Positions 14,252 through 21,269 of a stretch of DNA of 25,055 nucleotides are shown piece by piece. The position numbers and the translations under genes were made by a program. How positions within the stretch are numbered: position 1 is the first letter of the stretch; each line of letters opens with the position of its first letter. Source of the stretch: an uncultured Clostridia bacterium. Its GTDB lineage: Bacteria; Bacillota; Clostridia; Lachnospirales; Lachnospiraceae. Where the stretch lies: positions 1 through 25,055 of the forward strand of contig CAMODY010000008.1 of assembly GCA_946611595.1 (NCBI GenBank), written 5' to 3'. The notes under the pieces were generated by a model. That model saw nothing but the letters and a program-made list of their open reading frames with translations, searched no databases and was not told the origin of the DNA.

Positions 14252-15703
14252 ATGTATACATTTCAGATGATCATAGACAGGCTGAATTCCTCGCTGATTC
14301 TTAAAGGAGAGATCCTTCCTCAGGACCTGATCGGATCCGTCCGGATCGCTTCAGAAGAACCCATGCAGGAGCATATTCTCTATCTTTCCCCGGACAGGAA
14401 GAAGAATACGACCTGCTGCCGGACGGTAACCGGCAGTATGCTTTTATATGACGCAGATATGTCGACCGTTTTAAACCGCATTCTTGAGATCTTTGAATAC
14501 TATCATACATGGGAAGATGAAATACAGAAAGCAAGCAGGAGAGGATGTACACTTTCAGAGCTTTTAGATCTGGCTTATCCCCTTATCTCCCATCCGATCC
14601 TCATTCTGGATAACAATGAATGGATGATTGCCTGTACTTCTGTTCTCGAGCAGGTAGATATCAGCGAAAACGAAGATCTTTCCGACCTGGTCCGTTTTCG
14701 TTCCAGTTCCTCCCAGAAGATTGCAGAGTTTAACCAGACCTATCCGGAGGTTTTTACCCGCAGAGATGTTTACCCGATTCCCGGTAATATCTTTTCGACA
14801 AACGCAGGCTATTCCATGAATCTGTTTCACGGAAATCAGCTGAGCGGTTTTATGCTGATCGACAGTCTCGATGTCCCCATCACCCAGGGAAAACTCGATA
14901 TCTTTTATCTTTTAGGAATCCGCATTCAGGAAATGCTGAATGATCCGTCCAGCGGACTGTCGATTGGAACAGATGAGACATCTTTCCTTCGTTTTCTGGA
15001 GAATCCTTCCGCGGAAAACAAAGAAGAACTCAGGCGCGACCTTCAGGTCAAAACCTGGAACGACGACGACGAAAAACAGCTGATTTTTATCAGGCCGTCT
15101 ACCGGAAGAAGTCTGTCTCCGAATCTGAATCATGCACTTATCATGTTTAACCGTCTCTTTGGTCTGCAGGCGGCAGAATACCGGAACGGGATCCTTCTTT
15201 TTCTGAACCGGAAGATCCTGGATGAACGTTTTGGTTACGAGCCGGTGATCCAGCGTATCCTGCAGCTCTCTTACTGTGCCGGGATCAGCAACAGCTTTCA
15301 GGATCTGAGTGATCTGCCGCTTATGGCGCAGAGAGCACTTGCGGCTTTAAAATCCGGTGATCAATCCGCCGGATCGATCAATTACTTCCATGACTATTAC
15401 ATGAACTATTTCTTTTCCCTGATCCATGATTCTGATAAAGAAATACTGAGGCATCCTCTTTTAGACCAGCTGAAGCGTTATGACAAACGCTATGGAAGCA
15501 GCCTTTATGAGACCCTGTTCCATTATTTGGAAAATGAACGGGGAATCGCCAAAACGGCTGCTGCGATGAAGCTTCACAGAAGTACGCTGCTCCATCGAAT
15601 TGAACGGATTGAAGAATTAGCTCAGGGACTGTTAGAGCATCCGGAAACGAGAATGCATATTCTGCTCTCTTTTTATCTGGAGAAAGAGGAGACAGGAGAA
15701 TAG
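14252..15703 (+). CDS. PucR/CdaR-type transcriptional regulator 2
   Basis: A 483-residue regulator with AAGGAG before ATG 14252. The C-terminal segment from about residue 417 (SLYETLFHYLENERG, then KLHRSTLLHRIERIEEL) is the PucR helix-turn-helix. The N-terminal 80 residues and the HTWEDEIQKASRRGCTLSELLDLA block (about 88-112, Gly-Cys included) parallel the regulators at 1319 and 23736. It is divergent from isomerase-like gene 4 and followed after 37 bases by a LysR gene on the same strand, so the two regulators probably share a transcript. Its likely target is pair 4. The inducer is unknown. Confidence 0.87.
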   Translation: MYTFQMIIDRLNSSLILKGEILPQDLIGSVRIASEEPMQEHILYLSPDRKKNTTCCRTVTGSMLLYDADMSTVLNRILEIFEYYHTWEDEIQKASRRGCTLSELLDLAYPLISHPILILDNNEWMIACTSVLEQVDISENEDLSDLVRFRSSSSQKIAEFNQTYPEVFTRRDVYPIPGNIFSTNAGYSMNLFHGNQLSGFMLIDSLDVPITQGKLDIFYLLGIRIQEMLNDPSSGLSIGTDETSFLRFLENPSAENKEELRRDLQVKTWNDDDEKQLIFIRPSTGRSLSPNLNHALIMFNRLFGLQAAEYRNGILLFLNRKILDERFGYEPVIQRILQLSYCAGISNSFQDLSDLPLMAQRALAALKSGDQSAGSINYFHDYYMNYFFSLIHDSDKEILRHPLLDQLKRYDKRYGSSLYETLFHYLENERGIAKTAAAMKLHRSTLLHRIERIEELAQGLLEHPETRMHILLSFYLEKEETGE

Positions 15704-15740
15704 AACCTGTATTTATGACTGACAACAGGAGGAGGACAGT

Positions 15741-16643
15741 ATGAATTCTACACAAGTCAATTGTTTTTTAGAAGCCGCTAAGCAGAAGTCCTTTTCAAAA
15801 GCTGCTGCCAAACTTTTTATCTCCCAACCGACGTTCAGCCGGAATATTTCCATGATGGAAGCTGAGCTTGGTCTGACGCTTTTTCACCGGAACTCCTTTC
15901 ACGGAATTGAATTGACAGAAGCCGGTGAGATCATGCATGAAGCGATCGTATCTGCTAAAAAAGAGATGCTTCGCGCACATGAAAAAGCTCGCCGGGCTGA
16001 ACAGAACACGCAGCTTTCCCTGTCCTTTGGCCTTTTGGAAGGACAGCTTTTAGACGGTCCGTTAGAGGAACTGATTTCCGGTTTCCGGATGTATTATCCG
16101 AATATTTCGATCAGCATAAGGCGCGATAACTATCTGGGACTTATGAATGCGCTGCATGCAGATGATATTGGCATCGTATATATGCCGGAATGGCAGTTTG
16201 AAGATGATCACAATTTGATGATTCAGTTTATCGGAGTGATGGAAACCCGCCTTGTGATTCCTAAACGACTTGCCCTTGACATCGAAGATCGCATCTACTC
16301 TCTGAAAGAATTCAGCGACCTTCCATTCATAACAGTAAATGAATCCGAAAGCAGTGCTACCAAAAATATGATGCTGAATCTTTTCCGCGAACTAGAGATC
16401 ACCCCTCCATTCTATGAAGCAGGAAGCATCCAGGAGCAGATTGAGAAAGTGGAAATGGGGGAAGGGATCATTTTAATCAATCCGAATAACTCGATCTGTT
16501 ACAGCCCGAATGTCCACTGTATAAAAATAAAAGAGCTGAAACCTCAGCCCTTTGCAATCTGTTGGATGAAAAATACGAACGATAAAGGAGTCCGCTTATT
16601 TGACCAGTATCTGCAGAATTTTACCAGCACTTTTTCAGGATGA
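15741..16643 (+). CDS. LysR-family transcriptional regulator 2
   Basis: A 300-residue LysR protein with AGGAGGAGG before ATG 15741. The helix-turn-helix is in residues 1-60 (FSKAAAKLFISQPTFSRNIS, then EAELGLTLFHRNSFHGIELT), followed by the effector domain starting near LSLSFGLLEGQLLD. It follows PucR regulator 2 and converges on pair 5, and its last 23 coding bases overlap the end of partner gene 5 on the other strand. This overlap means the two transcripts are antisense to each other at their ends. It is a candidate regulator of pair 5 or of the divergent SufS region, although it is not adjacent to their promoter. Confidence 0.87.
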   Translation: MNSTQVNCFLEAAKQKSFSKAAAKLFISQPTFSRNISMMEAELGLTLFHRNSFHGIELTEAGEIMHEAIVSAKKEMLRAHEKARRAEQNTQLSLSFGLLEGQLLDGPLEELISGFRMYYPNISISIRRDNYLGLMNALHADDIGIVYMPEWQFEDDHNLMIQFIGVMETRLVIPKRLALDIEDRIYSLKEFSDLPFITVNESESSATKNMMLNLFRELEITPPFYEAGSIQEQIEKVEMGEGIILINPNNSICYSPNVHCIKIKELKPQPFAICWMKNTNDKGVRLFDQYLQNFTSTFSG

Positions 16644-17037
16644 TCTCTGCCAGCATATCTGTTGTTTCAATATCTGCTGTGTTATAGGGCGGATACTGAA
16701 AGCCGAAATACTCGGAAAGACTCATAAAAAGCAGAACTTTTTTGGTCATGAAAGAGCTTGCAGCTCCACAGTGTTTTGACGCATCCAGAAGCGTTGTTTC
16801 ATTTGGATTCAGCTTTCCTGCCTTGACCACGCTCTGTTTTGCCAGTTCATTCAGGTCATGCGTCGGCGTTAGCTCCGTCTCGTCATCAAGCAGAAATTTA
16901 TAGATCACATAGCGATAAATGCTCTCGGCAAAGCTGGAAGGATCCGGATGTTCCGAATCCTTCCACTTATTTAATTCGCCCCTCGCGTTTGAGTCTGCGA
17001 TTGTCAGTCGTTTGATCAGTTCCCGTCTGTTCAGCAT
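16621..17037 (-). CDS. Small partner protein of isomerase-like paralogue 5
   Basis: A 138-residue family member starting 22 bases after the isomerase-like gene. It carries the clearest family pattern: NRREL at the start, IYRYVIYKFLLDDETEL (about 40-56), HC90-Gly-Ala-Ala-Ser-Ser, KKVLLFMSL, FGFQYP, then DIETTDMLAEIIL, and it ends in Lys-Lys-Cys-Trp. The 3' end overlaps the convergent LysR gene by 23 bases, so there is no room for a separate terminator. Function unknown. The invariant Cys beside small residues suggests a thiol-based or ligand-holding site. Confidence 0.7.
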   Translation of the reverse strand: MLNRRELIKRLTIADSNARGELNKWKDSEHPDPSSFAESIYRYVIYKFLLDDETELTPTHDLNELAKQSVVKAGKLNPNETTLLDASKHCGAASSFMTKKVLLFMSLSEYFGFQYPPYNTADIETTDMLAEIILKKCW

Positions 17038-17059
17038 ATTCTTATCTCCGGCTTTTTAA

Positions 17060-18622
17060 TTAGCAGGCAAGAACCTCAAGTCCTAAGATCTTTGCAAGCT
17101 GGACCATCTCATCATAGTAATCGCCGTATACAAACGGAACGTGGTTTCCAACCTGGATCTGTGCATCATAGAACTTCTGGGTATCAGCAACCTGGAACAG
17201 CGCACCATGTGTGCAGTTATCCATTTCATAGCCGAAACCACCTGTCAGAGTTCCTTTGGAAATCAGAATCTTATCGCAGTTCGGGCTGAAACGGCACATT
17301 GTGATCACCTGTCCTGCATCCTTATCCCAGTCTCTGCGCATGGTTACACCAAATCCGCTGTATGCGAACGGGCGAACAGAGAATCTTGCATCTTCTTCGT
17401 CGAAGCCCTTCATCTTGCGGTTTCCGACAGAATGCTGGGTCATGATAACATTCGGAGTTCCACGGAGCGCATCCCATTTTTCAGGACCAACGTGATCCTT
17501 GGAGAAATGCTGAACAAATCCGTCTTCTGTAAGAGTTCCGTCAGGAAGTGTCAGAACAGCTGTGTTACCCATATAGGATGCTGTGCCGGACATTGCCTGA
17601 AGTGCTGCCTTGGATACGACTGCTGCGATATCATACTCGCATGCGGACGGAATACCCTGCTCATTATTCAGAGAATGAGAGATGCAGAATGTAAAGCGTT
17701 CTTTATTAATACGGCAGGTGGAGCATGCATCCGGGCAGTTTGCCGTAAATGCGTTGCACTCATTTGCACCAAGAAGCTTCTGAACCAACTGGTACATCTT
17801 AACGGACGGGATCATATTCTCACGTTCCATAACGCAAGGGTCCGCATTGTTCATCAGATCATCGATCACCGCATTAACTTTCACCATATCATCTGCATTA
17901 ATGTTCAGCTGCTGACGGCCCGGTGTCGTATAGTTGGTAGTCGGATCGATCTCCTGAATCTGGTCGATGACTTCATGCAGGTTTGCAAAACGAAATTTTG
18001 TTCCTAATACTTCTGTAACCTTATCAAGGCTGATAAAGGAATCGTTGGAGTCATGAAGGGAATAATCATGTCCGAAACGGGATACGCAAAGAACTCTGGT
18101 ATTGGCCAGTGCTTTTCTTGCACGGAGCACACGGAGGGTCTTCTTAAACTGATCCCAGCTCAGCATGGAATAGGTCTCGATTCCTCTTGCGAGCATTGCA
18201 GAGGTGTTGATCGTTGCGCCATAATCATTTCCAACGAAGATGACCGGCTTCTTAACCATCTGTGCAAACTCTACGATCATCTCGCCGGTTCTTCCGGTCG
18301 TGGAAACCAGATACACATCGGTCTCTTCGCTGCCTACACAAAGTTTTTCCATCTCTTCTTCAGAGATTCTCCAGTTTTCTGTGTGGTTGATATATCTCTT
18401 CGGCTCAAGCATTTCGACGTTTTCCGGAAGATTGAAATTGATTCCCATCTGAACGCCTTTAAATGCTTCGTTGTTGATCATCTCATCAAATTCGCGCTCT
18501 AACTCTTTGCCTTTTCCAAAACGACATGGCCCCTCATAAGGAAGTTCATGTACGATGTCGAAAAAGACCAGTCGACATTTTAATACGGTTTCATGTAATG
18601 TTTTGATTGTTGTGCTTTCCAT
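17060..18622 (-). CDS. L-fucose isomerase-fold protein, paralogue 5
   Basis: A 520-residue family member. I choose ATG 18622 (MESTTIKTL) because of GAGAGGAG just upstream; the frame is open 34 codons further but that part is low in complexity (repeated Lys-His-Thr-His) and outside the family. It has an N-terminal extension of a few residues before the common start, EGPCR (C33), the full five-cysteine array with one extra Cys (STCR instead of STRR), SACEYD, MGNT with Asn at the metal-Asp position, NCTHG, and His in NHVPFVYGDY. It is divergent from the SufS-like gene, sharing a 256-base region that holds three evenly spaced AATGAA repeats. Substrate unknown. Confidence 0.75.
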   Translation of the reverse strand: MESTTIKTLHETVLKCRLVFFDIVHELPYEGPCRFGKGKELEREFDEMINNEAFKGVQMGINFNLPENVEMLEPKRYINHTENWRISEEEMEKLCVGSEETDVYLVSTTGRTGEMIVEFAQMVKKPVIFVGNDYGATINTSAMLARGIETYSMLSWDQFKKTLRVLRARKALANTRVLCVSRFGHDYSLHDSNDSFISLDKVTEVLGTKFRFANLHEVIDQIQEIDPTTNYTTPGRQQLNINADDMVKVNAVIDDLMNNADPCVMERENMIPSVKMYQLVQKLLGANECNAFTANCPDACSTCRINKERFTFCISHSLNNEQGIPSACEYDIAAVVSKAALQAMSGTASYMGNTAVLTLPDGTLTEDGFVQHFSKDHVGPEKWDALRGTPNVIMTQHSVGNRKMKGFDEEDARFSVRPFAYSGFGVTMRRDWDKDAGQVITMCRFSPNCDKILISKGTLTGGFGYEMDNCTHGALFQVADTQKFYDAQIQVGNHVPFVYGDYYDEMVQLAKILGLEVLAC

Positions 18623-18726
18623 GTACCTTCTCCTCTCAGATAATTGTGTTTTAGAATGTGTATGTATGTGTTTGTGTTTTACAGGTTCAACTATAACAAT
18701 CCTGCTTTCAGACTTCGAATTCAAAG

Positions 18727-18774
18727 AATGAAAGACGTATGCAAATAATGAATGGCATGCTTAAAAAATGAAAG
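18727..18774. repeat. Three AATGAA(A/T)G direct repeats at exact 20-base spacing
   Basis: AATGAAAG (18727-18734), AATGAATG (18747-18754) and AATGAAAG (18767-18774) begin exactly 20 bases apart, about two helical turns. The last one abuts the -35 box of the SufS promoter. This is a typical geometry for a regulator array on one face of the helix. The AATGAA core also appears in the isomerase 1 regulatory region. Confidence 0.55.
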
Positions 18775-18803
18775 TTGAAAAAAAATAAAGAATTCTTTAG
18801 TAT
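18775..18803 (+). promoter_or_regulatory. Promoter of the SufS-like gene
   Basis: TTGAAA (18775-18780), a 17-base spacer and TAGTAT (18798-18803) lie 76 bases before ATG 18879. The -35 box is next to the third AATGAA repeat. Confidence 0.65.
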
Positions 18804-18878
18804 GAAGAGGATATATCGATTTCCGTTTTATTAGAAATCCGTATCAAAAAGACTTCATAAAAAAGGACAGGAATTTGA

Positions 18879-20096
18879 ATGAGAACCTGGAAAGAGATCC
18901 GGGAAGATTTCCCGATATTAAAAGAAACCGTCAATAATCAGCCATTGGTCTACCTTGATAATGCGGCAACGACGCAGATGCCGAAGCAGGTGATCGACTG
19001 CTGGGTAGAACACTATACGAAATATAATGGCAACGTGCATCGGGGGATCCATACTCTGGCAGAATTATCCACAGCCCACATGGAAGCGGTCCGTGAAAAT
19101 GTTCTGGGCTTCTTGAATGCAAAAGATGAGGGACAGATCGTCTTTACTTCCGGTGCAACAGATTCCGCAAACCTTGTGGCCCAAAGCTTTTTAAAGCAAA
19201 GGCTGAGGCCGGGAGATATTGTCCTTACAACAGAACTTGAGCACCATGCAAACTATGTGGTATGGCAACAAATGTGCCTTGAATGCGGCGCACAGTTTCA
19301 GGTCATCCCGACAATTGACGGAGACCTGGATATGGATGCTGCAGAAAAGATGATTACTGAAAATGTAAAACTTCTTGCTGTGACTGCAGTTTCCAATGTA
19401 CTCGGCACTATTGTGGACATTCAGAAACTGGTTAAAATGGCAAAAAGATGTGGGATCCCGGTATTCATTGACGCAGCACAGGCGCTTCGCCATGAAGCTT
19501 TTGACCTATCCACATTGGACTGCGATTTTCTTGGGTTCTCCGCACATAAAATGATGGGACCGACCGGTGTCGGCTGTCTGTTCATCCGAAACAAGTGGCT
19601 TGAGGAAATGAAACCTTACCGCTATGGCGGCGGAATGGTGGATATCGTAAAAGAAGAACGCACCAGCTTTGCTGATGTTCCTGCCCGTTTAGAGGCCGGC
19701 ACACCAAACTACAGCGGCATCATCGCCTTCGGTGCCGCTTTGGATTATTTAAATGAAATCGGATTTGAACGAATCTATACGCGCGAGGAAGAACTGACCG
19801 CTCATGCGGAACAACTCCTTAAAGATATCCCTGAGGTAACGGTTCTTGGAAGCCCTGCTCATCGTGCAGGAGTCCTCTCTATTCTTGTAGATGGCGTTCA
19901 TCCGTATGATCTTGCAAGTTTTATTGATAAGTTTGGTGCGGCCGTCCGTACCGGAAGCATGTGTGCCCAGCCAATTGTTCGGAAATATGGCGCAGAGACC
20001 GTGACGCGTATCTCTCCTGCGTTTTACAACACAAATGAAGAACTGGATAAAGCTGCAGAAATATTACAGAACGTGATCCGACTTCTGAAAAAATAA
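18879..20096 (+). CDS. SufS-type cysteine desulfurase (class V aminotransferase fold)
   Basis: A 405-residue PLP enzyme of normal SufS length. Visible landmarks: YLDNAATTQMP at 25-35, TSGATDSANLV (90-100), EHHANYVVWQ with His123, FSAHKMMGPTGVG with the PLP Lys224, and RTGSMCAQP with the catalytic Cys362 on the mobile loop. The family takes sulfur (or selenium) from cysteine (or selenocysteine), leaving alanine and a persulfide on the loop Cys, and normally passes it to SufE. A SufE-like protein is encoded at 11549. The usual RTGHHCAQP has SerMet in place of HisHis just before the Cys, which may alter acid-base chemistry or partner choice. No Fe-S scaffold genes adjoin it. It is monocistronic, with its own promoter and terminator, and divergent from isomerase-like pair 5. 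Confidence 0.85.
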   Translation: MRTWKEIREDFPILKETVNNQPLVYLDNAATTQMPKQVIDCWVEHYTKYNGNVHRGIHTLAELSTAHMEAVRENVLGFLNAKDEGQIVFTSGATDSANLVAQSFLKQRLRPGDIVLTTELEHHANYVVWQQMCLECGAQFQVIPTIDGDLDMDAAEKMITENVKLLAVTAVSNVLGTIVDIQKLVKMAKRCGIPVFIDAAQALRHEAFDLSTLDCDFLGFSAHKMMGPTGVGCLFIRNKWLEEMKPYRYGGGMVDIVKEERTSFADVPARLEAGTPNYSGIIAFGAALDYLNEIGFERIYTREEELTAHAEQLLKDIPEVTVLGSPAHRAGVLSILVDGVHPYDLASFIDKFGAAVRTGSMCAQPIVRKYGAETVTRISPAFYNTNEELDKAAEILQNVIRLLKK

Positions 20097-20125
20097 GATC
20101 CAGTCAGATAAGATCAGAATAAAAC

Positions 20126-20161
20126 GCCGCCCCTTCGCCTGAACGAAAGGGGCGGCATTTT
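20126..20161 (+). terminator. Bidirectional terminator after the SufS-like gene
   Basis: GCCGCCCCTT (20126-20135) and AAGGGGCGGC (20147-20156) form a strong GC-rich stem followed by ATTTT on the plus strand. The minus strand has GTTTTATT after the stem, so it can also end the convergent flavoprotein operon. Confidence 0.85.
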
Positions 20162-20213
20162 CACGGAGTGTAATTCAGCTTTATCAGCTTGAAGGTTTTA
20201 GGTTGACACTCTG

Positions 20214-21176
20214 TTAGATAGCTGGGAATTGTTTTTCTTTGTATTTTTTATATCTTTCTTTTACAAGATCCTGCTGCTTAAAGAAATCGATTCTGGTCTG
20301 AACGATCTCATCAAGATGAAGCGCACGGCATTCATTGATATTTCTGTCGCGGTCATGTCCATGCTCCGGATCGAGAACGAATTTGTATTTTCCGTCTTCT
20401 CCTTTAACAAGGTCACCGCCGCAGCCACAGACTGCACATTCGAACGGGAACTCAACTCCATCCCAGTGCGGATCTCCAGGATAAACCAGAGAAGAATGGC
20501 ATACCGGGCATACGCCGTAATCCGGATCACCGAGCCAATGTCTTTCCTCTACTGGAGTCATGATGCCTTCTGCAACGTGCTGTCCAATCTCTCTTGCTTT
20601 TGCGATCTGCTCATCTCTTAACAGAACATTGCCAGGACGGCCGTTTCTGATTGCCATCATCTGGTCAACAACCTGAATGCTCTGGGTAAACATACTTGCT
20701 CCAAGAACTTCAAGAGCAAGTGACTGCCAGTCGTGGCAGGAACCGCCGACTGCGATCAGTCCGCCAACTAAGTTCGGGTTCTTTTTCAGATCGCCGATCT
20801 CAAGACGGAAGGATACTTCATAAGCCAGTGCACGATGTGCATAAAGAAGATATAAAGCGCTCGGTCCAAGATCATAGGTCGGACATCCGATGATGATACC
20901 ATCGCTTGTCTGGATCGTATTGATGATCTTGTCCATATCATCTTTGTCTTTGTAAATGCAGCCTTTGTATTCTTTCTGCTGTCCAGTTGCGATTGCGCCC
21001 ATCTGCATTGTACATCCTTCGCAGCCGCTGCAAGGAATGATGTGGTAATCAAATAAATTGATCAGAAGACATTCCATTCCTGCTTCTTCGCAGGCCATCA
21101 GAGCTTCTTTTACAAGAATCTCGCTGTTTCCATTGTGACGTCCGGCAACCAGACCGATTACTCTTTTCTTTTCCAT
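20214..21176 (-). CDS. Iron-sulfur flavoprotein-like NAD(P)H/FMN oxidoreductase with C-terminal zinc-ribbon-like domain
   Basis: About 320 residues. The N-terminal 200 are a flavodoxin-like FMN fold (VIGLVAGRHNGNSE phosphate loop, SDGIIIGCPTYDLGPSA, GGLIAVGGSCHDW). They carry a compact cysteine motif C49-x2-C52-x2-C55 with a later C73, as in clostridial and archaeal iron-sulfur flavoproteins. A C-terminal module has C223-x2-C226 and C247-x2-C250-x-C252, a rubredoxin/zinc-ribbon-like pattern, in front of a charged helical tail. It is a likely electron carrier or reductase component for the FAD enzyme upstream in the same operon (93 bases). I use ATG 21176, with AGGAAAGG upstream; a TTG two codons earlier is possible. 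Cytoplasmic. Confidence 0.75.
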   Translation of the reverse strand: MEKKRVIGLVAGRHNGNSEILVKEALMACEEAGMECLLINLFDYHIIPCSGCEGCTMQMGAIATGQQKEYKGCIYKDKDDMDKIINTIQTSDGIIIGCPTYDLGPSALYLLYAHRALAYEVSFRLEIGDLKKNPNLVGGLIAVGGSCHDWQSLALEVLGASMFTQSIQVVDQMMAIRNGRPGNVLLRDEQIAKAREIGQHVAEGIMTPVEERHWLGDPDYGVCPVCHSSLVYPGDPHWDGVEFPFECAVCGCGGDLVKGEDGKYKFVLDPEHGHDRDRNINECRALHLDEIVQTRIDFFKQQDLVKERYKKYKEKQFPAI

Positions 21177-21269
21177 ATTCAAATACCTTTCCTTTCTGTT
21201 CGTTCAGCCGAAACCCACAGATCAGAAAAACTGACCTGTGGGATCTGGCTCATTGTATTTTTATATTAT

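Noticed and set aside
18879..20096. SufS-like gene as a selenocysteine lyase or another class V aminotransferase
   Set aside because: The loop Cys362 and a SufE-like protein in the same locus favour a cysteine desulfurase. Selenocysteine use cannot be excluded but has no support here.
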